Below are positions 32,257-40,595 of a DNA stretch of 64,000 nucleotides, piece by piece. Position numbers and translations under genes: made by a program. The notes under the pieces were generated by a model. The model did no database searches, was not told where the DNA came from, and saw only the letters and a list, made by a program, of their open reading frames with translations. Every line of letters starts with the position of its first letter. Within the stretch, counting starts at the first letter, position 1. This stretch comes from Faecalispora anaeroviscerum (lineage in GTDB: Bacteria; Bacillota; Clostridia; Oscillospirales; Acutalibacteraceae): assembly GCF_947568225.1 (NCBI RefSeq), contig NZ_CANOOQ010000001.1:1240001-1304000 (forward strand), given 5' to 3'.

Positions 32257-32355
32257 TTTCTCTGCAGACCAAACCGGCAATTTCTGCAGAAAATCCATGT
32301 TTTCCCGGGCCGGTGATCCAAAAAGGAGGGAACCTCTCTGTTTGACAAGCTTCAA

Positions 32356-33492
32356 ATGACCCGGTTAAAGCCATTGTTTGTGTTTTTTATCGGGTACACG
32401 ATCTGTTTTTATCTGTTCGCTCTAACGCTGGGCTATACCTTCCCATTTGTAGCCGGGTTTCTACTGGCGCTGATGCTGCAGCCGCTGGTGCGCTTTCTGA
32501 AAGAGAAGCTGCACCTGAGACCAGGCTTTGCGTCCATTCTGGTCACCCTGCTGTCTTTCTTTCTCCTGTTTGGCTTAATGGCTCTGCTGGGCTACTGGCT
32601 TGTAACAGAAATCACTACGCTGGTGGTAAGACTCTCCTCCATCGATACAACAAAAATCATCAAGCCGCTTAATGACCTGATGGGGTACCTTGGAATTTAT
32701 GTAAACAAAATCGATTCGGATTTCATTCGCCAGAATCAGGAACAGTTAATCAAGTTTCTGCAGACGGGTGCTGGGATCATTACCTCTGTTTTAAATACCG
32801 TACTGATGATTCTGACCTCTCTGCCAGGGATTCTGACGATGTTCATTGTCATGATTTTTTCCACCTACTTTTTCGCAAAGGATATGCCTAAGATTAAGCG
32901 CCAGGTGGCGTCCTTCCTGTCGCAGAACACCGTAATCAACATTCGTTCTGCCTCCCGCCACAGCCTGACGATGAGCGGGAAGCTGCTGGCTTCTTTTCTG
33001 CTGATCTACCTGATTACATTTTTGCAAACCCTGCTCGTCTTTTATCTGCTGGGAGTTCCGTACCCGCTGGTGCTGAGCCTGATCGCTGGTATCGCCGACG
33101 TTCTGCCAATTCTTGGGCCGGGAACGGTTTATATCCCGCTGGCCGTGATCAGCCTGGCGCAGGGGGACTTTTTTACCGCAGTGGCCCTAATTGTCGCATG
33201 GCTGCTCATTTCTACCATCCGGCAGGTAATCCAGCCCAAAATTGTTTCCGCATCCATCGACATTCATCCCCTTTCGATGCTAGCCGCGCTCTATTTTGCG
33301 CTGGTGGCCGGCCGGGTAAGCATCCTGATCTATATGACGGTGTTTTTTGTGCTGTATCAGGTACTGTGCAAAACCGGCGTACTGCCCCGGCTGTTTGTGT
33401 CGGATTCCGATTCGGACAAGCAGGGCAAGCGCCCCATTCCGCCGGCTCAGAGGGACGACGCCGCCCAGCCGGAGCCGCCTGCGGATTCGTAA
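32356..33492 (+). CDS. Sporulation integral membrane protein YtvI-like (AI-2E transporter family)
   Basis: This 378-residue protein has about eight membrane segments and the family's conserved middle (GVPYPLVLSLIAGIADVLPILG, then QPKIVSASIDIHPL). It belongs to the AI-2E/PerM family; the size and pattern resemble YtvI of sporeformers. The first ATG is 26 bases from AAAAGGAGGG. An in-frame CTG at 32338, seven bases after that site, would add six residues (LFDKLQ) and is a real alternative start. The acidic, proline-rich tail is unusual. The exported solute is unknown. Confidence 0.85.
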   Translation: MTRLKPLFVFFIGYTICFYLFALTLGYTFPFVAGFLLALMLQPLVRFLKEKLHLRPGFASILVTLLSFFLLFGLMALLGYWLVTEITTLVVRLSSIDTTKIIKPLNDLMGYLGIYVNKIDSDFIRQNQEQLIKFLQTGAGIITSVLNTVLMILTSLPGILTMFIVMIFSTYFFAKDMPKIKRQVASFLSQNTVINIRSASRHSLTMSGKLLASFLLIYLITFLQTLLVFYLLGVPYPLVLSLIAGIADVLPILGPGTVYIPLAVISLAQGDFFTAVALIVAWLLISTIRQVIQPKIVSASIDIHPLSMLAALYFALVAGRVSILIYMTVFFVLYQVLCKTGVLPRLFVSDSDSDKQGKRPIPPAQRDDAAQPEPPADS

Positions 33493-33532
33493 AAGCTTAC
33501 AGAACTGTAATACAAAAAACGCCGCGCGCTTC

Positions 33533-33561
33533 TTGACAGCTGGAAGCGCGCGTGTTATATT
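33533..33561 (+). promoter_or_regulatory. Promoter of the GntR-ABC operon
   Basis: TTGACA (33533-33538) and TATATT (33556-33561) are 17 bases apart. The -35 sits in the loop of a 9-bp repeat, GCGCGCTTC with GAAGCGCGC. Confidence 0.7.
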
Positions 33562-33566
33562 CTAGC

Positions 33567-33587
33567 TGTACTAATCGAATTAATACA
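33567..33587. promoter_or_regulatory. Probable GntR (YtrA-type) operator
   Basis: TGTACTAAT and ATTAATACA form an imperfect palindrome (8 of 9) at the transcription start. ATTAATACAC is then repeated once immediately downstream. Confidence 0.5.
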
Positions 33588-33619
33588 CATTAATACACAA
33601 AGACAGTGAGGTGAACCGG

Positions 33620-33997
33620 ATGTTTCCGCTGGACTATAAAAGCAGGCTGCCAATTTATGAGCAGCTGAACAAATCTATTTCGAAAATGGCTGCTTTTGGG
33701 GCCCTGGAACCGAATGAACAGCTGCCGTCCGTTCGCACGTTGGCCCAGGATCTGGGGATTAACCCAAACACCGTGCAAAAAGCATATCAGTTATTGGAGC
33801 AAAATGGAATTATTTACTCCGTTCCGGGGAAAGGTTCCTATATCTCACCGGATCTTTCCGTCTTATCGCAGCAGAAGGCAAGTTCACTGGAAAAACTGGC
33901 CGAAGCGATTGCAGACGCGGCCGACTGTGGGGTTACTCAGCCGGAAATGATCCATCAGGTGGAAAACTATTTTAGCGGGAGGGGTTCTGAGCAATGA
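33620..33997 (+). CDS. GntR-family regulator, YtrA type
   Basis: This 125-residue protein has the GntR winged helix at residues 10-75 (SRLPIYEQLNKSISK, LPSVRTLAQDLGINPNTVQKAY, VPGKGSYI) and only a short C-terminal dimer tail, which is the YtrA subclass. YtrA-type repressors control ABC transporter operons they head, often induced by cell-wall antibiotics. ATG at 33620 follows GAGGTGA. Its stop overlaps the next start by four bases (ATGA). Confidence 0.93.
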   Translation: MFPLDYKSRLPIYEQLNKSISKMAAFGALEPNEQLPSVRTLAQDLGINPNTVQKAYQLLEQNGIIYSVPGKGSYISPDLSVLSQQKASSLEKLAEAIADAADCGVTQPEMIHQVENYFSGRGSEQ

Positions 33998-34893
33998 TTG
34001 AAGTCAAATCGCTGGTGAAAAAATTCGACAGCACCGTCGCCTTAGACGGAATTTCCTTTACCATCGGCGGAGGCTCCGTATTCGGGCTTGTTGGCAGCAA
34101 CGGCGCGGGAAAATCCACTTTGCTGCGCAGCCTGGCGGGCATTTACCGGCCGGAAAACGGAGAAATCCTCGTAGACGGCCAGTCACCGTTTGAAAACAGC
34201 GCGGTTAAGAGCAAGCTGTTCTTTATTTCGGATTATCCATACTTTTTTGCGCAGGCCAACATGAAAGAAATGGCCGATTTTTATTCTAAAACGTACCCAT
34301 CCTGGGACGCGCAGCGGTACCAAGAGCTTTGTTCGCTGTTCCCGCTCGACACGAACGCCCGCATTGTTAACATGAGCAAGGGAATGCAGCGTCAGGTGGC
34401 GCTGATCAATGCGCTTTCCGTGCGTCCGAACTACCTGCTGCTGGACGAAATTTTCGATGGACTTGACCCAGTAATGCGCCAGCTGCTGAAAAAGCTCGTT
34501 TCGAGCGAGGTTTCGGAGCGCGGCATGAGCGTCGTGATTGCCAGCCACAACCTGCGCGAGCTGGAGGATCTGTGCGACCACGTCGGCCTGATGCACAAGG
34601 GCGGTGTGATCTTTGAACAGGAGCTTGACGCTCTCAAACTGGGGATTCACCGTGTGCAGGCTATCTTTAAGCCGATCCCCCCGCAGGAAGCGTTCCAGGG
34701 GTTCGACATCATCAAGCAGGATTCCCGCGGTTCTCTTATGAATCTTGTGATTCGCGGGCAGAGAGAGGAAATCCTGGAGAAGCTGAACGCGCTGAACCCG
34801 GTGTTTATCGAACTGCTTCCCCTTACGCTTGAGGAAGTATTTATCAGTGAAATGGAGGTGGCCGGTTATGACATCGAAAACATCCTCAAATAA
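33994..34893 (+). CDS. ABC transporter ATP-binding protein (YtrB-like)
   Basis: This 299-residue ATPase has Walker A GSNGAGKST (about 36-44), a degenerate signature MSKGMQRQ instead of LSGGQ, Walker B YLLLDEIFDGLDP and switch histidine in IASHNL. The C-terminal 90 residues form an extra domain typical of YtrB/CcmA exporters. It is coupled to the GntR gene before it and overlaps the permease gene after it by 26 bases. Confidence 0.92.
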   Translation: MIEVKSLVKKFDSTVALDGISFTIGGGSVFGLVGSNGAGKSTLLRSLAGIYRPENGEILVDGQSPFENSAVKSKLFFISDYPYFFAQANMKEMADFYSKTYPSWDAQRYQELCSLFPLDTNARIVNMSKGMQRQVALINALSVRPNYLLLDEIFDGLDPVMRQLLKKLVSSEVSERGMSVVIASHNLRELEDLCDHVGLMHKGGVIFEQELDALKLGIHRVQAIFKPIPPQEAFQGFDIIKQDSRGSLMNLVIRGQREEILEKLNALNPVFIELLPLTLEEVFISEMEVAGYDIENILK

Positions 34894-36826
34894 TTTGCGC
34901 GGTGAATTGACACAAACATTTCTGTGGGAGCTGCGCCATCGCTTTGGCCTGATTGCCTTATTCTGCGGTCTTCACTTTGTGACCCTGCCGCTGGTCGAAA
35001 TTCTGGCCATGAATAACGCCCAGCGCACCAATATGGAAAACGGATACATGATTGACATGGGGCAACGATTTTTAAACGTGCTGCAGGTGGTACTCCCGCT
35101 GTGCACCGCTTCTTTGTCACTGCTGATGGTACTGCTTCTTTCTGTTCTGGGATTCCAGTACATGCACCAAAAGCGCAGTGTGGATTTGTTCCATTCCCTG
35201 CCGGTAAACCGCAGCGCTTTGCTGGGGGGCCGGATGCTGAGCAGCCTTGTAGCACTGCTGACCCCGCTGGTGCTCAATTTTGCACTCACTCTCGCGGTTG
35301 CCGCCGTTTATCAGATTGCTCTTTCGGAGTTTATCGGATTTCTCCTCTCCTCTTTGGGGTGGGTTCTTCTAATGGCATCCGCTTCGTTCTTTTTCTGCAC
35401 CTTTATGGCGGTTTGCAGCGGCACTACCTTCGATATGGTGATTTCAATCGTTGTGGTAAACATCACCTACCCGCTCATGATCATCCTCGGGCGCATCACT
35501 GCCGGAATGATCATTCCAGGCCTGAATTCAGACATTGATTTTCAGGCGATTGCCTATACGGCGCTCTCTCCCTTTGTAGCCTCGTATCTGCCTTTGATCT
35601 TCGGGAGCCTGGAATCAGAAACATTTTCCTCCATGGCGTTTCTGATCTGGTGGCTGATTCTCAGCGTTGTGATGGTCATTTCTTCCCTGTACCTGTACCG
35701 GAACAGAAAGAGCGAATGCGCGGAGAGCAATTACGCGTTCCCGATTCCGAAAACTCTAATTCGCTTTGTAGCCACCACCGCCGCAGGCCTCGCCGGCGCA
35801 CTGATCTTCCACGCTACATTCGACTCTGCCACCAGCTTTTTCGTCGGGCTGCTTGTTGCGTCACTCGTCGCGCATATCATTGCGGAGGCTGTTTATGGGC
35901 GCGGCTTCAAGGGTTTGAAAAGAAGCTTTGCCTACTATGGCATCTTTCTGATTGGCTTTGCAGCTTTTTATGGTGTTTGCGTTACGGGCGCGTTCGGGTA
36001 CGATACAAAAATTCCCAAAGCGGAGGCTGTCAGCTATGTGGAAACCCGTTTGAACAACATAGACAACAGCTACTCCTCGAATGGTTTCAGCATTATGGAT
36101 GAAAAGGGTCACAGGCAGATTGCATGGGTTCCACAGACAATAAAAGAGACTGAAAATGTGGAAAAGGTGGTCGCGCTTCACACTCTGCTGATCAATGAAA
36201 TCCGCTCCAAAGGATACCCGTACCAGATTCGGAATTCTTATACCGATGTTCAACTGACCTATCATATGAAGGATGGCTCCGTAATTAAGCGGTATTTTTC
36301 CTCTGATCTGATTTCGCAGAACAACAATCAGTATGATGAGGCTTTAAAAAAGGTAGCCGATACAAAGGAATACAAAACCACTGGCAATGCCCTTTACTAT
36401 ATGACTCCCGAGATGATCGAATCCATTCAGCTATACGGTAAAAACGATGATGAGCACGTGCTGGTTCCCGACCGCGAAAAGCTGCAGGAGCTGATTGATG
36501 CCATCAAACTGGACATTGAACAGTCTGAGTCAGACAAATACTCTGATAATACCAAGGAAAGCCAGCTTTGGATAGACTTCCGCACTCGTGCAACTACCCC
36601 CGAACCGGGCAGCAGGCTGCAAGAGCTGGTTGGCGACTATACGGGGAAAATTACACTTTCCCTGTCCGGATTGCCCATTACCGACGATTTCACTCACACG
36701 AAAGCGTTGATTGAGAAATATGGGTGGACAAAAGGCAGTTCAGTCACAACCTCTTCTGCGTCGGACTCACATGCGGTAACCACTGCGGCCGCTGAGACGG
36801 CAATTCATCTTACCGTCGCTAACTGA
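34868..36826 (+). CDS. ABC transporter permease with large extracytoplasmic domain
   Basis: This 652-residue protein has roughly ten membrane segments in two groups (about residues 25-285 and 300-390), followed by a 260-residue soluble C-terminal region. It resembles ABC-2 type/YtrC-like permeases of the GntR-ATPase-permease operons. The Thr/Ser/Ala-rich end (VTTSSASDSHAVTTAAAE) is odd. I chose ATG at 34868 (GGAGG at 34855-34859); the 13 residues before it in the longer frame are inside the ATPase gene. Confidence 0.88.
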   Translation: MTSKTSSNNLRGELTQTFLWELRHRFGLIALFCGLHFVTLPLVEILAMNNAQRTNMENGYMIDMGQRFLNVLQVVLPLCTASLSLLMVLLLSVLGFQYMHQKRSVDLFHSLPVNRSALLGGRMLSSLVALLTPLVLNFALTLAVAAVYQIALSEFIGFLLSSLGWVLLMASASFFFCTFMAVCSGTTFDMVISIVVVNITYPLMIILGRITAGMIIPGLNSDIDFQAIAYTALSPFVASYLPLIFGSLESETFSSMAFLIWWLILSVVMVISSLYLYRNRKSECAESNYAFPIPKTLIRFVATTAAGLAGALIFHATFDSATSFFVGLLVASLVAHIIAEAVYGRGFKGLKRSFAYYGIFLIGFAAFYGVCVTGAFGYDTKIPKAEAVSYVETRLNNIDNSYSSNGFSIMDEKGHRQIAWVPQTIKETENVEKVVALHTLLINEIRSKGYPYQIRNSYTDVQLTYHMKDGSVIKRYFSSDLISQNNNQYDEALKKVADTKEYKTTGNALYYMTPEMIESIQLYGKNDDEHVLVPDREKLQELIDAIKLDIEQSESDKYSDNTKESQLWIDFRTRATTPEPGSRLQELVGDYTGKITLSLSGLPITDDFTHTKALIEKYGWTKGSSVTTSSASDSHAVTTAAAETAIHLTVAN

Positions 36827-36860
36827 TCCATTTCTCCCGTTTGATAATACCGGAAGCACG

Positions 36861-36913
36861 AAAAAAACTGCATCCCAATTGTGATTCACTAACAATTGAG
36901 GTGCAGTTTTTTT
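36861..36913 (+). terminator. Intrinsic terminator of the GntR-ABC operon
   Basis: AAAAAACTGCA and AATTGT pair with ACAATT and TGCAGTTTTTT. The structure is followed by more Ts. It also cuts off the methyltransferase remnant on the other strand. Confidence 0.85.
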
Positions 36914-37460
36914 ACTGCATTTAAAGAAGTGACCAGGCCGGGGCGCATCTCCTTCGGCTGAATGGACAGGTACACCATCATTTTTTCAGCGGATGCACAT
37001 CACGGCGCAAGTCTGTGATGCAATACCGGCCGCCGGTGCGAAGAACACGGTAAATCTCATTGAAGGCCCGGATGGGATTTTCCCATTCGTGCAGAGAACC
37101 GTTGGAAATTACTGTGTCAAAGCTGTCGTCCTCAAAGGACATCTTCATGCAGTTCCCCGGCACGTAGCGGGCTGAAATTCCATACTCGGCAGCGTTTTTC
37201 TCAGCAAAGCGGATCATAGCAGAACTGATTTCACAGCCGGTAAGGGAAGCGAGTGACAGCTTTTTGGCTAATTCCAGCCCCACATAGCCGGGCCCTGGAC
37301 CAATCTCCAGCACGTTGCCGCCCTGAATGCCGGAAGCAATCATTTCGTCCACTCCGTTCCATCCCTTATCTCGCATACTGCGCGCAAAAAGGTCGAAGGC
37401 TTCCACCGTGATCTCATTTTAAATTCCTTCGTTGGTTTCAATGACTCTGTTTTTTGCCAT
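36911..37460 (-). pseudogene. SAM-dependent methyltransferase pseudogene
   Basis: A class I methyltransferase is recognisable (VLEIGPGPGYVGLELAKKL, then VISNGSLHEWENP and EIYRVLRTGGRYCITDLRR) but it is broken three ways. The real start (ATG at 37460, GGAGG upstream) reads MAKNRVIETNEGI and then hits an in-frame TAA at 37419-37421. Reading resumes as NEITVEAFDLF. A frameshift at an A-run near 36981 breaks the frame after DVHPLKK; the next stretch continues in another frame as MMVYLSIQPKEMRPGLV. The C-terminal part is missing where a terminator begins. It overlaps the end of the PadR gene. Confidence 0.82.
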
Positions 37461-37998
37461 TGGATTCATCCTCCTTTAATTGATTTAGGGACTGCTCTGC
37501 CCAGGTGAGTTCCGCCCGGTAATGCAGTACGTGATGCTCGGAAATCATGTCAGCGGAGGTTCGGTACTCCTCGGGAATATGCGCAAGGGTCTCTTTCCGG
37601 TGGATTTCCAGCCCGCTGAGAATGCGATTTAGATTTGCAATGTGCCGGTTCAAGCTGTCTGCCAGAGCGCCGTTTTCCAGAGCGTCGGAAAAATAAAGGG
37701 TGCCATCAATGTCAAAGGTGGGGTGGTACTCGATTTGCAGGGTCTGCAAAAGCAGCTTTTGGAATTGATCCGCACCGGTGTCGCTAACCTGATATACGGT
37801 TTTTTCCGGACGGACACCTTGCTTATCGCGATGGGCGGTAACGTAGCCCGCCGCCTCCATTTTCTCCAGATGGTAATAGAGCGTAGGCAGCTTAATTTGA
37901 GTAAAATCCTCCAGCTTTTCTTCCATCAGCTTTTTAATCTGATAACCGTGCTGGGGACCAAACCGCAGAAGAACACCGAGAATGTAAAGCGGAATCAT
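37438..37998 (-). CDS. PadR-family regulator with C-terminal Vir-like domain
   Basis: This 186-residue protein has the PadR winged helix (residues 1-80, with LLRFGPQHGYQIKKLMEEKL and TLYYHLEKMEAAGYV) and a longer C-terminal helical domain (about 95-180, ending RAELTWAEQSLNQL). It overlaps the start of the decayed methyltransferase by 23 bases, so it probably once co-regulated it. A CAGTAA-N4-TTACTG palindrome lies 25 bases upstream. Confidence 0.9.
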   Translation of the reverse strand: MIPLYILGVLLRFGPQHGYQIKKLMEEKLEDFTQIKLPTLYYHLEKMEAAGYVTAHRDKQGVRPEKTVYQVSDTGADQFQKLLLQTLQIEYHPTFDIDGTLYFSDALENGALADSLNRHIANLNRILSGLEIHRKETLAHIPEEYRTSADMISEHHVLHYRAELTWAEQSLNQLKEDESNGKKQSH

Positions 37999-38022
37999 AA
38001 GACTGCTCCTTTCTTCATTAGT

Positions 38023-38038
38023 CAGTAAATAATTACTG
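38023..38038. promoter_or_regulatory. Palindrome upstream of the PadR gene
   Basis: CAGTAA and TTACTG are separated by four bases, 25 bases before the PadR start codon. It is a candidate autoregulatory site. Confidence 0.4.
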
Positions 38039-38042
38039 CTAG

Positions 38043-38081
38043 AACAAAAAATTTGGCCTGCCGGAGTACCCGGCAGGCCAA
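38043..38081 (-). terminator. Intrinsic terminator after the USP-like gene
   Basis: On the minus strand TTGGCCTGCCGG pairs perfectly with CCGGCAGGCCAA around a 5-nt loop, followed by ATTTTTTG. Confidence 0.85.
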
Positions 38082-38099
38082 TATGTTCTAATTCAGTTT

Positions 38100-38546
38100 T
38101 TATGTGCAGGCCGCGGATATTGCCTGACTCTTTTGACTTTTATAATCGACAGGATAAATGTTATAAACGACTTCCTCTTTTGAAACCATGGAAATCGGAA
38201 TCCTGGGTACTATACTGTGCAAAACTTCAATAAATCCGGTGGAAGCAAACCCTGCCATGCCGGTTACTACCTGAACCGCGCCGATCTGGCGGATAAACCC
38301 CGCCGCAACTAAGGGACTGTCATCCTGAAAAATGATCGTCATTTCGGCGTCCGCTTCCCGAGCCGTTTGATACAGATACTCCAGCTCTTCGCTGCATGCG
38401 CCATACCCGGCGGACTGCGGCTGAATACACAAAACCTGCATTGGAAGCGCCTGCTCTTCGGCAAGCTTTTTTCCCACCCGAATCAGCCGATCACAATCAC
38501 GTTGCCCGGTGACGCAGACGAGAACAGCCGCCTTCTTTTTTTTCAC
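38100..38546 (-). CDS. Universal-stress-protein-like nucleotide-binding protein
   Basis: This 148-residue protein resembles the USP/HUP fold found in KdpD-type sensors: AAVLVCVTGQRDCDRLIRVG at the start, then LPMQVLCIQP and a second half with AAGFIRQIGAVQVVTGM. The end of the family motif, GSVS..V, is replaced by PRIPISMV, so ATP binding is uncertain. The GTG start at 38546 follows GGAGGTAAGG. The gene is monocistronic with its own terminator. The assignment is by fold pattern only. Confidence 0.6.
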   Translation of the reverse strand: MKKKKAAVLVCVTGQRDCDRLIRVGKKLAEEQALPMQVLCIQPQSAGYGACSEELEYLYQTAREADAEMTIIFQDDSPLVAAGFIRQIGAVQVVTGMAGFASTGFIEVLHSIVPRIPISMVSKEEVVYNIYPVDYKSQKSQAISAACT

Positions 38547-39054
38547 TGCCTTACCTCCTTTCCACATTACATCATTTCTTTAATGCACCTTTAGTATACG
38601 GCATTTTTAAAAAATATCAATAGATAAATTATGAACTAAATGTAAAAATCATTGTTTATTGTCCACAAAATTAGTTTTAAATTAGAATACCGTTCGTTGG
38701 ATAAGCACAAACAAGCTGGTGAAAAATGACACTACAAGGTATGCTCCTTCCATTCAATCAAACCTATTTTAAACCTTTGCACATATAACATCTGCATTGT
38801 CAGTCTGGCTTTGGCCCGTTCTCCTCGTCGTTCCAGAATCGAATCAATCATCCTCTGCTTATCCAGAGAAATCGGCGGTGTCTTTTCCAGAAGTTTCCGC
38901 ACAATCAAGCTCATCATCTTCAATACACAGTGCAGACAAAACATACGCGGCAGAAGAAAAACACAGCGCCTCTCCGCTTTCTAGTATCCTTACATAAAGG
39001 CAGTGGTTGGATTTTAATTTTTAAAGTGCTTGGCTTTCGTTTACAATTTGATGG

Positions 39055-39270
39055 TTGAAGCTGTTGCTTGCGTTTTTCTTTGTAAGCAAAGTTTATGCAA
39101 TGGTGCTAATTGGCGTTCTACTTGTTTATCCAGTTTTAAAATTATATAACGGTGAAAAAGGTAAGGCGAATTGGATGAAATGGTTCTTTTATGCATATTA
39201 TCCAGCACACCTTATTATTATAGGTATATTGAGACTTGTAATTTATGGGAACATTTCGTTGTTGTTTTAG
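39055..39270 (+). pseudogene. TraX-family acyltransferase fragment (C-terminal end)
   Basis: The 71-residue frame reads VLLVYPVLKLYNGEKGK, then WMKWFFYAYYPAHLIIIGIL, which is the last part of TraX-family membrane proteins. An in-frame stop lies directly upstream and no N-terminal region is found. It is therefore a remnant. TraX proteins acetylate pilin in conjugative plasmids, and chromosomal relatives are common in gut Clostridia. Confidence 0.65.
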
Positions 39271-39327
39271 CTGCGAGTACCCCAAAATGAGCATTGCATA
39301 GGAATTACTAATTATGAAATGGAGCCA

Positions 39328-39774
39328 CTACACTTTTATCAGTGCCGTGGCTCCTACTTTGCTATAATCCGAGAATAGTCCAATCACAAACTGGAGCAAA
39401 TCCTTGGTCAACTGCCGGTTGGACTGTCTTTCCCCTTCGTTTTCTGTGGGAAGGCCCGTAAGGATACTCGTGAGCTGAAACTGTAAAACCGGGTTTTCCG
39501 GATAGGTGCATAAAAGCTCACGCGCATGCCGGAGGGCAACAGCGCCACCTTCCTTTTGCCCAAGGAGCGCAACCTCCGCAGCAAATTCTGCCGCCTGCTC
39601 ATTGGTCAGCTTTTGAACATAATCCAAGAGCGTGTCGACTTTTGTACCAAGTGCCCTTGCAATCGGTGCGAGAAGAGCAATATCAAGGCAGCTGGAATTT
39701 GTTTTCCATTTGATGACAGCCGGTGTGGACACTCCCACCGTGTTAGCAGAGAGATAGACTTGCGATCACACAAA
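39328..39774 (-). pseudogene. XRE-type HTH regulator fragment
   Basis: The readable frame begins GVSTPAVIKWKTNSSCLDIALL and continues through ARALGTKVDTLL, the second half of an XRE helix-turn-helix, plus a helical C-terminal region. The first two helices are missing: upstream the frame reads SQVYLSANTV after a TGA. In intact relatives this would be QVANYLGVSTPAVNKWE. It is a 5'-truncated copy and probably inactive. Confidence 0.65.
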
Positions 39775-39818
39775 GGCAAATTCCCCCGAACGGAAGGTTC
39801 TCAATAATACTCGGCAGA

Positions 39819-40436
39819 TCAGTATCCGTAGGACTGATTCACCAAAATAACCTTGATTCGCCCGGGCACCCGCTGCCTGGCGATCAAAACAAAATCATTG
39901 CAGATTCTTTCCTCGTGCTTACAGTCCACACAGCGCTTGAGCTTGGTACAGGGAGTATTCTTCCCGAGCCGTATAGCGTCCAGAGGTGCCGCAATCTGAC
40001 GAGCCCTTGTGATTGCATCCTCCGCCGTTTCGGCTATTTTATTTTTGCCCGCCACAACGATGACCTGTTCTGGCCCATACAGCATTGGCGCAACACGGCT
40101 GCCGTTGCCGTCGATATTGAACAGCTTTCCGTCCAAGGTGATCGCATTGGTACTGGAAATAAAGGTATCCGCGCTGAAATTCTGCAAATAGATGTTTCGT
40201 TTTTCCTCAGAGGAAAGCCCAGGACGATGTTTATCATAAAATATATAGTTTGCCGTTCGCAGAAAATCGAACACACCGGTTTGCTCCAGAGTGACGGAAT
40301 CACCACATCCCACACTGCTTCGCTCGGGAATCAGTGTGCTTAAAAGAGTGATCAGCTTTTTTTCATCCTCTACATAATATCCGGTCATATTGTTTCTTTC
40401 CAGATTTTGTATTATTTTTTGAATTTGAAAATCCAT
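39819..40436 (-). CDS. LUD-domain (lactate-utilisation-type) protein
   Basis: This 205-residue protein has the LUD domain (LutC/YkgG-like): NNMTGYYVEDEKKLITLL, VGCGDSVTLEQTGVFDFLR, SSTNAITLDGKLFNIDGNG, and VVAGKNKIAETAEDAITRAR. A cysteine-rich end (CTKLKRCVDCKHEERIC) is typical of the stand-alone clostridial form. LUD proteins take part in oxidation of lactate or related acids, but no LutA/LutB partner is here. ATG at 40434-40436 follows AAAGGG. Confidence 0.85.
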   Translation of the reverse strand: MDFQIQKIIQNLERNNMTGYYVEDEKKLITLLSTLIPERSSVGCGDSVTLEQTGVFDFLRTANYIFYDKHRPGLSSEEKRNIYLQNFSADTFISSTNAITLDGKLFNIDGNGSRVAPMLYGPEQVIVVAGKNKIAETAEDAITRARQIAAPLDAIRLGKNTPCTKLKRCVDCKHEERICNDFVLIARQRVPGRIKVILVNQSYGY

Positions 40437-40595
40437 TTTTTCATCCCTTTCGTTATCTGAATGATTTCCACAGATCATAATCAATTGAGTTAAGCATAGC
40501 ACACAGCAGTTAAAAATACAAAGGCTGACCACGCTGGCCAGCCTTTGGTTGATTGTGTTATTTTACTTTTTTGAAACGTCCTATTGGCCGCTCGA

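Noticed and set aside
31692..32340. A gene or RNA in the 650-base gap before the YtvI-like gene
   Set aside because: The frames are short and without ribosome-binding sites, and no known RNA structure is seen apart from a weak sigma-E-like promoter.
38732..38944. A 70-codon minus-strand frame in the decayed zone
   Set aside because: It has a helical, charged middle but no family match, no ribosome-binding site and no stable context, so it is not listed as a gene.
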